This document shows positions 29,116 to 40,222 of a DNA stretch of 64,000 nucleotides, piece after piece (the first letter of the stretch is position 1; every line of letters begins with the position of its first letter). The stretch comes from CAVPEV01 sp963703555. GTDB taxonomy: Bacteria; Actinomycetota; Actinomycetes; Actinomycetales; Cellulomonadaceae. Below the pieces are notes generated by a model, which ran no database searches, was not told where the DNA came from, and saw only the letters and a list, made by a program, of their open reading frames with translations. Position numbers and translations under genes: made by a program. The DNA lies in assembly GCA_963703555.1 (NCBI GenBank), contig CAVPEV010000047.1, positions 1-64,000 of the forward strand, written 5' to 3'.

Positions 29116-29121
29116 AGTCTA
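29116..29121 (-). promoter_or_regulatory. Possible -10 (TAGACT) of the S53 peptidase gene
   Basis: TAGACT on the minus strand lies about 82 nt upstream of the ATG, beside a small GGGAC/GTCCC inverted repeat (29125-29138). No strong -35 is apparent. The assignment is tentative. Confidence 0.3.
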
Positions 29122-29270
29122 CCAGGGACGCAAGTCCCAACCGTGCGGCGGCTGCCCGAGGCGCGGACCCGACAACGTCCGCTGACGGTCCGCGCGAGGG
29201 TGCAGGGCCTTGCGCGCGCAGCCCGCGAACGGGACCGTAAAGGAGCACGGTCGCATCAGGAGGCGCCGCG

Positions 29271-29752
29271 ATGGCGAAGCCGCAGTCCGAGGTCGGGAAG
29301 CTGCAGCCCGAGGTCGGGCGGTTCCCGCCGCTCGCCGCGCCCGATCGACCACCGCCGCCGGACGACGGGCGACTCGGCGTCGGCGTCGATGTCGTCGACG
29401 TGGCACGTTTCGCCGAGGTCGTCGCGCTTCGCGGGTCTGCACTGTCCCGCTGTGTCTTCACCCCGAGCGAGCTGAGGACCTGTCGCGGCAGCGTGCGCCG
29501 GATGGCTGCGCGGTTCGCTGCCAAGGAGGCAGCGGCCAAGGCCCTCGGCACGGGCATCGGACCGATCGGCTGGCAGGACGTCGAGATCCGCACCGGCGCC
29601 CGCGGCGAACCCGAGCTGGCCCTCCGTGGGGCAGCGCAAGCCTCTGCCAGCGAGCGTGGCCTCGACCGCTGGGCGGTCAGCCTCGCGCACGACGCCACGC
29701 ACGCCGTCGCCGTGGTGGTGGCCACAGGGACACGCAGGATCGAGCCGCTGCC

Positions 29753-29756
<4 letters not shown>
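29271..29756 (+). CDS. acpS: Holo-[acyl-carrier-protein] synthase
   Basis: This 161-residue 4'-phosphopantetheinyl transferase of the AcpS type has the metal-binding GVGVDVVDVARFAEV segment and the RRMAARFAAKEAAAKALGTG motif. It carries an unusual N-terminal extension of about 33 residues with a small internal duplication (PQSEVGK/QPEVGR). It is the first gene of a six-gene operon, and its stop overlaps the next ATG (ATGA). The natural target is most likely the ACP encoded at the end of the same operon. A strong AGGAGG precedes the ATG. The genome probably has another acpS for fatty acid synthesis, which cannot be checked here. Confidence 0.88.
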
Positions 29757-31536
<1,780 letters not shown>

Positions 31537-31540
<4 letters not shown>

Positions 31541-32535
31541 CATCGACCCTGCCGTCGGGTGACGGCCGTCTCGACCTGGCCGAGGGCCAGGTCCTGCTGC
31601 GCGAAATGCTGCGGGTCCGCCGGTTCGAGGAGCGCTGCGTCGAGCTCTACAGCGCAGCCAAGATCCGCGGCTTCATGCACCTGTACATCGGCGAGGAGGC
31701 CGTCGCCGTCGGGGCGATGCCGTCCTTGCAGGCCGACGACGCCGTCGTCGCCACCTATCGCGAGCATGGCCACGCGCTCGTCAGGGGGCTGACCGCCCGG
31801 GCGGTCATGGCCGAGATGTTCGGCCGCGTACAGGGCTGCAGCCGTGGGCACGGAGGCTCGATGCACCTCTTCGACTCCGAGCGGCGGTTCTACGGCGGGA
31901 ACGCCATCGTCGCCGGGGGTCTGCCGCTCGCCGTCGGCCTCGCGCTCGCCGACAAGCTCCGCGGCCTGGACCGGGTGACCGCGTGCTTCTTCGGCGAGGG
32001 TGCCGTCGCCGAGGGTGGGTTCCACGAGTCGATGAACCTTGCCGCGCTGTGGTCGCTGCCGGTCGTCTTCTTCTGCGAGAACAACCTCTACGCGATGGGC
32101 ACGGCACTGGCCCGCTCGCAGTCGCAGACCGACCTCGCGCTCAAGGCGGCGTCCTATGACGTGACGTCCTGGGCCGTCGACGGGATGGACGTCCTCGCCA
32201 GTCGGGCTGCCTCGCGGCGTGCCGTCGACATCGCCCGCGTCGGCGGTGGTCCGTGCTTCGTGGAGTACCGCACGTACCGATTCCGCGCCCACTCCATGTA
32301 CGACCCCGAGCTGTACCGCAGCAAGGAGGAGGTCGAGCAGTGGAAGACGCGTGACCCGATCGACGCTCTGGCACGCCAGCTCACGGACGCCGGTCTGCTG
32401 CCGGTCGGGGACCGCGACCGGATGGAGACCGAGATCGCCGCGGAGATCGACGACGCGGTCGCGTACGCCGAGGCGGGCACCCTGGAACCCGTCGAGGACC
32501 TCACCCGCTACGTCTACCAGCGAGCGTTGTCATGA
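31537..32535 (+). CDS. 2-oxoacid (pyruvate/acetoin-type) dehydrogenase E1 alpha
   Basis: This 332-residue thiamine-diphosphate enzyme subunit has RGFMHLYIGEEAVAVGAM, the SRGHGGSMHLF loop, GNAIVAGGLPLAVGLALA and the TPP motif FFGEGAVAEGGFHESMNLAA ending in ENN. The size and motifs match the alpha2beta2 type E1 of pyruvate and acetoin dehydrogenases rather than the branched-chain type. It decarboxylates the 2-oxoacid (or cleaves acetoin) and hands the acyl group to lipoyl-E2. It is translationally coupled (ATGA) to both neighbours. Confidence 0.92.
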
Positions 32536-33548
32536 TCACCAAGGCCCCTGCCCCCACGACGACTACCGTGACGACCACCTTCCGCGAGGCCTACCGCCAG
32601 GCCGTCCGTGACGCGCTGCACCGCGACGAGCTGGCGTTCCTGATGGGCGAGGACGTCGGTCGCTACGGTGGATGCTTCGGCGTGAGCAAGGGCCTGCTCG
32701 AGGAGTTCGGTCCCGAGCGCATCCGGGACACACCGCTGTCCGAGGCCGGGTTCGTCGGTGCCGGCATCGGCGCGGCCATGAACGGCCTGCACCCGATCGT
32801 CGAGATCATGACGGTCAACTTCAGCCTGCTGGCCCTCGATCAGATCATGCACAACGCAGCCTCGATGCTGCACATGTCCGGCGGCCAGATCAACGTCCCC
32901 CTCGTCATCCGGATGACCACCGGAGCTGGGCGGCAGCTCGCCGCCCAGCACTCGCACAGCCTTGAGGGCTGGTACGCACACATCCCCGGCATCCGCGTGC
33001 TCGCACCCGGCACCCTCGAGGACGCCCGGGGCACGCTGTGGACCGCGCTGCAGGATCCCGATCCCGTGCTCATCTTCGAGAACGGCACGCTGTACCCTGC
33101 GGAGGGCGAGCTGTCCTCGGACGCCGGACCCGTGGAGATCGACCACGCGGCGGTCCGACGCGAGGGTGACGACGTCAGCCTCATCACCTACGGCGGTTCG
33201 CTCCCCAAGACCCTCCAGGCCGCGCAGATCCTCGCGGCCGACGGCATCTCGGCCGAGGTCGTCGACCTGCGCACGCTGCGGCCGCTCGACACGGCCACCA
33301 TCCTCCGGTCGGTGTCGCGCACGCATCGCGCCGTCGTCGTCGACGAGGGCTGGCGCACCGGGAGCCTGTCGGCCGAGGTGTCGGCCCGCATCATGGAGGG
33401 GGCCTTCTACGACCTCGACGCACCCGTCGCTCGCGTGTGCAGCGCCGAGGTGCCGATGCCGTACGCCCAGCACATGGAGCAGGCCGCGCTGCCGCAGCCG
33501 AAGGGCATCGCCCAGGTCGCCCGAGAGCTGGTGAGGGGTCATGGCTGA
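32532..33548 (+). CDS. 2-oxoacid dehydrogenase E1 beta
   Basis: This 338-residue partner of E1 alpha has FLMGEDVGRYGGCFGVSKGL, DTPLSEAGFVGAGIGAAMNG, EIMTVNFSLLALDQIMHNAA and the late VDEGWRTGSLSAEVSARI segment. It completes the thiamine-diphosphate active site. The gene overlaps E1 alpha by ATGA and E2 by 8 nt, as expected for stoichiometric synthesis of the complex. Confidence 0.93.
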   Translation: MITKAPAPTTTTVTTTFREAYRQAVRDALHRDELAFLMGEDVGRYGGCFGVSKGLLEEFGPERIRDTPLSEAGFVGAGIGAAMNGLHPIVEIMTVNFSLLALDQIMHNAASMLHMSGGQINVPLVIRMTTGAGRQLAAQHSHSLEGWYAHIPGIRVLAPGTLEDARGTLWTALQDPDPVLIFENGTLYPAEGELSSDAGPVEIDHAAVRREGDDVSLITYGGSLPKTLQAAQILAADGISAEVVDLRTLRPLDTATILRSVSRTHRAVVVDEGWRTGSLSAEVSARIMEGAFYDLDAPVARVCSAEVPMPYAQHMEQAALPQPKGIAQVARELVRGHG

Positions 33549-34752
33549 GTTCCGGATGCCGTCCCTCGGCGCGGACATGGACTCCGGCACGCTCATCGCG
33601 TGGCACACGGCCGTCGGGGACCACGTCGCGAGGGGCGACATCGTCGCCGAGGTCGACACCGACAAGTCGGTCATCGACGTCGAGACGTTCGCGACCGGCA
33701 CCGTCGAGGAGCTCCTCGTCGCCGAGGGTGCGCGGGTCCCGGTCGGGACACCTCTGGCGGTCATCCGCGAGGACGCCGTCGCCGGGCCGCCGGTGGCCGC
33801 CCGCCCGGCACGTCGCCCGGCGGCGTCACCGCTCGCGCGACGCCACGCCGCGGCACTCGGGATCGACCTCGCGTCGGTCACGGGCACGGGCCCGGGTGGC
33901 GCGGTCACGACCAGCGACGTCGACCACTTCGCCACCGCGCACGGTGCCGGCCCTGCCGCACCCCCTGCGCTGGCCGCCGTGTCGGCGTCAGCCGAGCAGC
34001 CCGCACCGCTTCGCGCCGTTCCCGCCGGGCCTGCCGCTCCGGTGCCCGCCGAGCAACCGGCACCGCAGCCGCTCTCGAAGGCCGAGCGCCAGGCGGCCCT
34101 GCGGCGCGCGATCGGGGCGTCGATGGCCCGCTCGAAGCGGGAGATCCCGCACTACTACCTCGCCTGCGACATCGACATGTCGCATGGGGTGCAGTGGCTC
34201 GACGAGCGCAACGCGGCCGTCCCGGTCACGGAGCGGATGCTGCCCGCCGTCCTGCTGCTCAAGGCGACCGCCCTGGCGCTGCACGAGACCCCGGACCTCA
34301 ACGGCTTCTGGGAGTCCGACGCCTTCCGCCCTGCCGACGGCGTGCACCTCGGGGTGGCCATCGCCCTGCGCGGCGGCGGGCTGGTGGCGCCGGCCATCCA
34401 CGACGCCGACCGGCTGACGCCCGCGGAGCTGATGGCCGGGCTCCGGGACCTCGTCGCCCGGGCGCGCGCCGGGCGACTGCGCTCCTCGGAGGCGTCCGAG
34501 CCGACGATCACGGTCACCAGCCTCGGCGACCAGGGCGTCGACGTCGTGCAGCCGGTGATCTACCCGCCGCAGGTCGCGATCGTCGGGTTCGGTCGGATCC
34601 GGCCGCGGCCGTGGGCCGTCGACGGGATGCTCGGGGTCCGACCCGTGGTGACCGCGACGCTCGCGGCGGACCACCGGGTCAGCGACGGCCACCGCGGTGC
34701 CGTCTTCCTCACCGCGCTCGATCACCTGCTCCAGGCACCGGAGGCGCTGTGA
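33541..34752 (+). CDS. Dihydrolipoamide acyltransferase E2
   Basis: This 403-residue E2 has one lipoyl domain with the lipoylated Lys42 in VDTDKSVIDVET, a peripheral-subunit-binding domain (RRHAAALGIDLASVTGTGPG) after a linker, a second Pro/Ala-rich linker and a C-terminal catalytic domain. The active site is HRVSDG, with His378 and Asp382, in place of the common HRVVDG. It takes the acyl group from E1 and passes it to a thiol acceptor, usually CoA. Its stop overlaps the start of an ACP gene by one base (TGATG), which suggests an ACP acceptor here. No E3 (lpd) gene is in the operon. Confidence 0.9.
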   Translation: MAEFRMPSLGADMDSGTLIAWHTAVGDHVARGDIVAEVDTDKSVIDVETFATGTVEELLVAEGARVPVGTPLAVIREDAVAGPPVAARPARRPAASPLARRHAAALGIDLASVTGTGPGGAVTTSDVDHFATAHGAGPAAPPALAAVSASAEQPAPLRAVPAGPAAPVPAEQPAPQPLSKAERQAALRRAIGASMARSKREIPHYYLACDIDMSHGVQWLDERNAAVPVTERMLPAVLLLKATALALHETPDLNGFWESDAFRPADGVHLGVAIALRGGGLVAPAIHDADRLTPAELMAGLRDLVARARAGRLRSSEASEPTITVTSLGDQGVDVVQPVIYPPQVAIVGFGRIRPRPWAVDGMLGVRPVVTATLAADHRVSDGHRGAVFLTALDHLLQAPEAL

Positions 34753-34997
34753 TGGACGAGCACGCACTGCGCGAGACCGTGCTGCGGGTTCTCGGCGAGG
34801 TCGCCCCGGAGGTGGACCTCGCGAGCGTCGACCCGGCCGAAGACCTGCGCGACCAGCTGGAGCTGGACTCGATGGACATCCTGAACCTGGCCATCGGGCT
34901 CTTCCAGGCCACGGGCATCGAGGTACCCGAGGGCGACTACGGCCGGATCGTGACCGTCGACGGGTGCGTCGGCTACCTGATGGGGCACAGCAGCTAA
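34752..34997 (+). CDS. Acyl carrier protein at the end of the dehydrogenase operon
   Basis: This 81-residue acidic four-helix protein has the phosphopantetheine attachment motif LELDSMDIL, with Ser40 as the modified residue, and a GIEVPEGDYGRIVTVDGCVG recognition region typical of carrier proteins. It is a discrete ACP, distinct from the fatty-acid AcpP in sequence style. It overlaps the E2 stop by one nucleotide, and the operon starts with its probable activating enzyme AcpS. An acyl-lipoyl-E2 to ACP transfer is the simplest reading, by inference. Confidence 0.9.
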   Translation: MDEHALRETVLRVLGEVAPEVDLASVDPAEDLRDQLELDSMDILNLAIGLFQATGIEVPEGDYGRIVTVDGCVGYLMGHSS

Positions 34998-35065
34998 CGG
35001 CCTGCTGACCATGGAGTTGTGCACAGGGTGCGGAGCCTGCTGGCGGTGTGTCGGTGCCGGGTGGC

Positions 35066-36802
35066 ATGATCGAACACGTGTTCGATATGGCGGGTGTTCG
35101 GGGGGTGACCGGCTGTGGGCCGACGTCGCCGGGCGGCCGCGTGGAACGGTCGGGTTCGCCGGGCGCCGTGCCGGTCGGTGTGGGCGTGGGCGTCGACGTG
35201 GGTGTGGGCGTCGACGTGGGTGTGGGCGTCGACGTGGGTGTGGGCGTGGGTGGCGCACCGTCAGGGTGGTCGGGTGCGGGTGCGGGTGGTGGGCCGGTCG
35301 GGCTGGCCGCTCGGGTGCGGGCCGTGGCAGGGGCGGTGGCCCGGGAGTGTGCCCGGGCGGACGGGTGGGACGGGCCCTCGCGTGCGGGGGTGCTGGTGGA
35401 CCTGGACGTGGCGATCGACGTGTTGACCGCCGCCCGCGGGCAGGTGCTGGTCGCACAGGACCGGGCCGGGGGGTGGCGGGTGGACGGGGCACGGTCGTTC
35501 CCCGCCGCCCGGGGACGCCAGACCGGGTTGGGGGAACGGGCCGCCGGCGCCCAGCAGCACCTGGCCGAGGCGCTGGACGGGTTGCCCCGGGTCGCCCGGG
35601 CGGTGGGTGAGGGGCGGATGAGCCTGACCCATGCGACGGCGTTGACCCGGATGGCCTCCACCGGTCCGGCCGCCCACCGGGACCGGGTGGCCGCCGCCCT
35701 GGCGGACCCGGCCACCCAGGACCAGTTCGTCGCCCTGGCCGGGCAGGTGGACGCCGACCGGTTCACGACCCGGGTCGCCCAGTGGGCTGCCGCGGTGGAC
35801 CCTGACCGCCTCGAACGCGACCACGACGCCGCCCGGGCCCGCCGGTACCTGACGCTCACCGACACCGGTGGGGGCACCCACCTGCGTGGTTTCCTCGACG
35901 TGTTCGCCGGGTCCCGGCTGCGTCACGCCCTGGAGGCCGTCACCGCGCACCCAGGTGTCGACGACGACCGGGACACCGACCAACGGGCCGCCGACGCGCT
36001 GGACACCCTCGCCACCTGCGTGCTGTCCACCCCGGACACGAAACCGGGCGCGCACGTGTCCCCCCACGTGTCGTTCCTGCTGACCGCCGACACGTGGGCC
36101 GACCTGACCCGCCACCAGCACGCCGCCACCACCCGCACCGGCGACCACACACCCGACCAGGACAGGGCACCCACCCCCGACCCGGCCCACCACCCGGGTC
36201 GTGCTCCCACGGCGACCACCGAGGATGGTGTACCCGTGCCCGCCTCGGTGATCACCCAAGTCCTGTGCGACTGCGAGCTGACCCGCATCGTGCTGGACGC
36301 CGACTCCGTCCCCCTGGACCTGGGCCGCACCGTGCGCACCTACACCGGCGCCCACCGGCGGGCCATCATCGCCCGCGACCGCACCTGCGGCTGGCCCGGG
36401 TGCACCATGCCGCCCCGCTGGTGCGACATCCACCACATCGACTGGTGGGACCGCGACCACGGCCACACGTCGGTCGACCGGGGAATCCTCCTGTGCTCCT
36501 ACCACCACCACCAGGTCCACCGCCTCAACCTGACCATCACCCGCCACCACGTCACCCACGGCCCACCCCACTACCAGTTCACCCGACCCGACGGGCACAA
36601 CATCGACCAACGACCACAGGAGCAGGCCGGGCCCGGCGCGGTGCCACCCCACCCCTCCCCCGCTCCGGCGACCGCTCGCGACCCGCGCCCGGACCGAGCC
36701 GGGCCCGCCGGGCACTGCTCGGCAGCACCGCCACCCAGACCGGGACGCCAGGAGGCCGCACTCTGGGAGGACGGTGATCCGCCCGCCTGGGCCATCGGCT
36801 GA
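35066..36802 (+). CDS. DUF222 / HNH endonuclease domain protein (13E12 repeat family type)
   Basis: This 578-residue protein has a repeat of alternating Val-Gly-Asp near the N-terminus, a DUF222 domain (about residues 90-330) and a C-terminal HNH domain with RDRTCGWPGC, CDIHHIDWW and LCSYHHHQVHR, giving the two Cys pairs and the His/Asn metal site. These proteins resemble the mycobacterial 13E12 repeat family. A perfect LexA-type palindrome overlaps the first codons, so induction by DNA damage is likely. ATG at 35066 is tentative. GTG at 35048 and ATG at 35087 are alternatives. Whether it cuts DNA in vivo is not known. Confidence 0.88.
   Translation: MIEHVFDMAGVRGVTGCGPTSPGGRVERSGSPGAVPVGVGVGVDVGVGVDVGVGVDVGVGVGGAPSGWSGAGAGGGPVGLAARVRAVAGAVARECARADGWDGPSRAGVLVDLDVAIDVLTAARGQVLVAQDRAGGWRVDGARSFPAARGRQTGLGERAAGAQQHLAEALDGLPRVARAVGEGRMSLTHATALTRMASTGPAAHRDRVAAALADPATQDQFVALAGQVDADRFTTRVAQWAAAVDPDRLERDHDAARARRYLTLTDTGGGTHLRGFLDVFAGSRLRHALEAVTAHPGVDDDRDTDQRAADALDTLATCVLSTPDTKPGAHVSPHVSFLLTADTWADLTRHQHAATTRTGDHTPDQDRAPTPDPAHHPGRAPTATTEDGVPVPASVITQVLCDCELTRIVLDADSVPLDLGRTVRTYTGAHRRAIIARDRTCGWPGCTMPPRWCDIHHIDWWDRDHGHTSVDRGILLCSYHHHQVHRLNLTITRHHVTHGPPHYQFTRPDGHNIDQRPQEQAGPGAVPPHPSPAPATARDPRPDRAGPAGHCSAAPPPRPGRQEAALWEDGDPPAWAIG
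35069..35086. promoter_or_regulatory. LexA (SOS) box
   Basis: ATCGAACACGTGTTCGAT is a perfect 18-bp palindrome containing TCGAAC-N4-GTTCGA, the LexA operator of mycobacteria and relatives. It lies at the start of the DUF222/HNH gene. Several mycobacterial 13E12 genes are also SOS-controlled. Confidence 0.75.
35186..35239. repeat. Three exact 18-bp tandem repeats (VGVDVG) in the DUF222 gene
   Basis: The unit GTGGGCGTCGACGTGGGT occurs three times without change and then partially. It encodes a Val-Gly-Asp low-complexity tract between the start and the DUF222 domain. Confidence 0.9.
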
Positions 36803-36935
36803 TCATCGGCCAGGGGAGGCGCCCTCCGAGCGTCGGGAAGGCGCTGTCACGCCCGCGAACGGCACCGGACGGCACGGCGACCTCTCCCACGACGTCGCCC
36901 CGGGCAAAGCAGCCTGGCAGGTACCGCACACCCCG

Positions 36936-39863
36936 CTACACCCGGGACGCCTCGACCCGGGATGCGAGGAGCTCGGCCAGGTGCATGCCACGCACCCCGG
37001 CGAGGTGCTCGGCCTGGGTGCGGCAGGAGAATCCGTCCGCGAGGTAGACGTCGCCGGGAGCGGCGGCCCGCAGCGCAGGCAGCAGGGCGTGCTCCGCGAC
37101 GGCCACCGAGACGTCGTAGTGGCCCTGCTCCATGCCGAAGTTGCCGGCCAGGCCGCAACAACCGGCGAGGGTGGAGAACTGCGCGCCGGCGGCCTCGAGT
37201 AGGCGGTGGTCGGCCGTGTAGGTCATCACGGAGTAGTGATGGCAGTGCGGCTGGACGACCGCGGTGATGTCGGACAGGTCCGGCACCCGCCACCGGTCAC
37301 CGGGTCCCACCGGGCTGGGCGCGGTGAGCAGCTCGGCGAGGGTATGGGTGGCCCGGGACACGGCCAGGGCGCGCGGATCGTCGGGGAGCAGCTCGCGCAG
37401 GTCGGAGCGCAGCACGGCCGTGCACGACGGCTCGACACCGACGATGGGTATCCCGTTGACCGCGAACGGCGCGAGCACGTCGAGCAGGTGCCGCAACCGG
37501 GTGCGGGCGCCGTCGAGCTGGCCGGTGCTGATCCAGGTGAGGCCGCAGCACGCGGTGTCGCCGGGCACCAGGACCTCGTAACCGGCGTCGTGCAGCACCG
37601 TGACCATGGCACGGGCCACCCCAGGGTCCATGGAGTCGCTGAACGAGTCCGTCCAGAGCAGGACCGGCGGACGGGTGGCGCCGGGGACCGGCACCGGCGG
37701 ACGGGTGGCGCCGGGGACCGGCGCCGGCGGTCCCGCGGTCCGGGTGACGTCGCCCGAGCCGGCGCTGCGCACCCATGCCCGGAACGGCTCGGGAGCGAAC
37801 CGGACCATCCCCCGGCGGGTGTCCATCCGGCCGGCCCGCAGGACAACCCGGGCCAGGGGACGCCGGCCGAGCGCGACGTTGGCCAGCCGGGCCAGGCCGG
37901 GAACCCCGGTGACCAGCCGGGCCCACCGCGGCAGCCAGCCGAGCACGTAGTGGTTGCGTGGCCGCAGCCGATGGCGGTAGGTCCGGTACAGCACCTCGGC
38001 CTTGTACTGGGCCATGTCGACGCCCGCGGGGCAGTCGCTCGAGCAGGCCTTGCAGGACAAGCACAGGTCCAGCGCCTCGTGGACCTCCGGCGCGGACCAG
38101 CCAGCGGTCACGAGGCTGCCGTTGGCCATCTCCTGCAGCACGCGCGCCCGCCCGCGGGTGGAGTCCTTCTCGTCCCGGGTGGCCAGGTAGCTGGGGCACA
38201 TGAACTCCCCGGCGGCCGAGCCGTCCGCCCGGCACTTGCCCACGCCGACGCACCGGTGCACGGCCGTCGTCAGGTCTCCCGCGTCCTGGCCGAACGCGAA
38301 CCCGCCGGCCGCGGGCAGCGGATGCGCCGCAGGGCGCCGCAGGTCGGCGTCCAGCGGCCGCGGGTGGACCAGCACCCCGGGGTTGAGCAGGTCGCTCGGA
38401 TCGAGCAGGTGCTTGAACGCCGCGAACGCGTCGAGCATGCGAGGCGAGTACATGACCGGCAGGAGCTCGCTGCGGGCGCGTCCGTCACCGTGCTCCCCGG
38501 ACAGCGACCCCCCGTGCGACGCCACCAGCGCCGCCGCGTCGGTCATGAAGGAGCGCAGCGCCTCGCCCGACCGCTCCATGGGGATGTCCAGCCGCAGGTG
38601 CACGCAGCCGTCGCCGAAGTGCCCGTACGCCAACCCGTCCACGCCGTGGGAGGCCATCAACGCCTCGAGCTCGCGCAGGTAGGTACCCAACCGCTCCGGC
38701 GGCACGGCCGAGTCCTCGAACCCCGGCCAGGCCTGGGCGCCGGCCGCCGTGCGACCGGCCAGCCCGGCACCGTCCTCCCGGATGTGCCACAGGGCGCGCG
38801 CCGCCGACCCGGGCGGAAAGAGACCGACGGCCGACGTACCGGCGTCCGCGGCCAGCCGGCGTCCCGCGGCGAGCGCCTCCGCGACCGACTCCCCGCCCAC
38901 CTCGACGAACAGCCAACCCGCCCCCGCCGGCAGGTCCGGGACCGCCGCCGCACCGCGGATCCGGCGCACGACGTCGACGAGCTGCGCATCCATGCCCTCG
39001 ATCGCCAGCGGACGGTGCGCGAGCAGCGCAGGCACGGCGTCCGCGGCCGTGGCCATGTCCGGGTAGCCGAGCACGACCAGCACCGGGGCGCTCGGCACGG
39101 GCACCAGGCGGACGGTGGCGCCGAGCACGGTCACTACCGTGCCCTCCGTGCCGACCAGCGCCCCGGCGAGGTTCTGACCGCGCTCCGGCAACAGGTGGTC
39201 CAGGCCGTAGCCGGAGGCCTGCCGGCCGAACCGACCCAGCTCCGTGCGCAGGATCTCCAGGTTGGCCCGGACGAGGGCGTCCAGGCCGGGCACCGCGTCC
39301 AGGCCATGACCGGCGGTGAAACGCCGACCGGCACCGTCGACGACGTCGAGGTCGAGCACGTTGTCGGCGGTCCGCCCGTAGGCGACCGCCCGGGGGCCGC
39401 ACGCGTTGTTGCCGATCATCCCGCCGAGCGTGGCCCGGGCCTGGGTCGAGGGGTCCGGCCCGAACCGCAGACCGTACGGGGCCGCGGCCATCTGCAGGTC
39501 GCTGAGGATCGCGCCGGGCTCGACGCGCGCGGTGCGGGTCTGCGGATCCACCTCCGCGATGCGGTGCACGTGCCGCGACAGGTCCAGCAGCACTCCGGGC
39601 CCGACGGCGTTGCCGGCGACGGAGGTCCCCCCGCCACGCGAGGTCACCGGCACACCGAGACGGCGGGCGACGTCGAGCGCGGCGAGAGTGTCCTCCACGT
39701 CCATGGGCATGACGACGACCCGGGGCACCACGCGGTAGTTGGAGGCATCGGTGGAGTACTCGGCACGGCGCCGCGGCGAGTCCTCGACGGCACCGCGGAC
39801 AACCCGGCGCAGCTCCTGCACGAGGTCGGCGGTGCGGACCCCGCCGTGCGTCACGGTGGTCAC
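36936..39863 (-). CDS. FAD-linked oxidase / Fe-S oxidoreductase fusion (D-lactate or 2-hydroxyacid dehydrogenase type)
   Basis: This 975-residue protein has an N-terminal FAD-binding PCMH domain (TSRGGGTSVAGNAVGPGVLL, FGPDPSTQARATLGGMIGNN), an FAD-oxidase C-terminal domain (YGHFGDGCVHLRLDI, GSLSGEHGDGRARSELLP) and a 4Fe-4S region with HRCVGVGKCR, EFMCPSY and LCLSCKACSSDCPAG. The C-terminal part carries two CCG-type motifs (ACCGLTW, GCCGLAGNF) of heterodisulfide-reductase-like domains. It probably oxidises D-lactate, glycolate or D-2-hydroxyglutarate and passes electrons to the membrane. GTG at 39863 is chosen, and ATG codons farther upstream give only low-complexity sequence. Confidence 0.9.
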   Translation of the reverse strand: MTTVTHGGVRTADLVQELRRVVRGAVEDSPRRRAEYSTDASNYRVVPRVVVMPMDVEDTLAALDVARRLGVPVTSRGGGTSVAGNAVGPGVLLDLSRHVHRIAEVDPQTRTARVEPGAILSDLQMAAAPYGLRFGPDPSTQARATLGGMIGNNACGPRAVAYGRTADNVLDLDVVDGAGRRFTAGHGLDAVPGLDALVRANLEILRTELGRFGRQASGYGLDHLLPERGQNLAGALVGTEGTVVTVLGATVRLVPVPSAPVLVVLGYPDMATAADAVPALLAHRPLAIEGMDAQLVDVVRRIRGAAAVPDLPAGAGWLFVEVGGESVAEALAAGRRLAADAGTSAVGLFPPGSAARALWHIREDGAGLAGRTAAGAQAWPGFEDSAVPPERLGTYLRELEALMASHGVDGLAYGHFGDGCVHLRLDIPMERSGEALRSFMTDAAALVASHGGSLSGEHGDGRARSELLPVMYSPRMLDAFAAFKHLLDPSDLLNPGVLVHPRPLDADLRRPAAHPLPAAGGFAFGQDAGDLTTAVHRCVGVGKCRADGSAAGEFMCPSYLATRDEKDSTRGRARVLQEMANGSLVTAGWSAPEVHEALDLCLSCKACSSDCPAGVDMAQYKAEVLYRTYRHRLRPRNHYVLGWLPRWARLVTGVPGLARLANVALGRRPLARVVLRAGRMDTRRGMVRFAPEPFRAWVRSAGSGDVTRTAGPPAPVPGATRPPVPVPGATRPPVLLWTDSFSDSMDPGVARAMVTVLHDAGYEVLVPGDTACCGLTWISTGQLDGARTRLRHLLDVLAPFAVNGIPIVGVEPSCTAVLRSDLRELLPDDPRALAVSRATHTLAELLTAPSPVGPGDRWRVPDLSDITAVVQPHCHHYSVMTYTADHRLLEAAGAQFSTLAGCCGLAGNFGMEQGHYDVSVAVAEHALLPALRAAAPGDVYLADGFSCRTQAEHLAGVRGMHLAELLASRVEASRV
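37663..37722. repeat. 30-bp tandem repeat in the FAD/Fe-S oxidoreductase gene
   Basis: Two exact 30-bp units (37663-37692, 37693-37722) and a partial third encode the 10-residue repeat PVPGATRPPV in the linker before the first CCG domain. Confidence 0.85.
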
Positions 39864-40222
39864 GGTGGGGAGTGTCCCACCGTCGCTGCCCGGTACTGCG
39901 GGGACGCCCGGCCCGCGGACGATGCCACGTCGCCGCTGTGGGCTCCGCCACGTCCTGGGCACTCCAGGCCACGCCCACGGCACGCCGCCGCGACGTCCCC
40001 ACACCGCCCGGGCCGCACCACCCCCAAGGCACCCGCCGAAGGTCCCGCTCGGCGTGTCACCCGGTCGTGTCATCATTCCGGGCCCTGCCACGACCGATGA
40101 TCGTCGTGATGCTCGACTCCGCCCCGCACACAGATCGCGCGCGCCACCGCGCGCCGGTCACGCATGCCCACGGGGCACCCGACTCCCGCCGGCGGCCCAG
40201 ACCCATCCCGGAACGGACCACC

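Noticed and set aside
40097..40222. N-terminal extension of the hypothetical gene from ATG 40097
   Set aside because: The added 42 residues are low complexity and lie over the promoter region of the divergent oxidoreductase gene. GTG at 40223 gives a compact protein.
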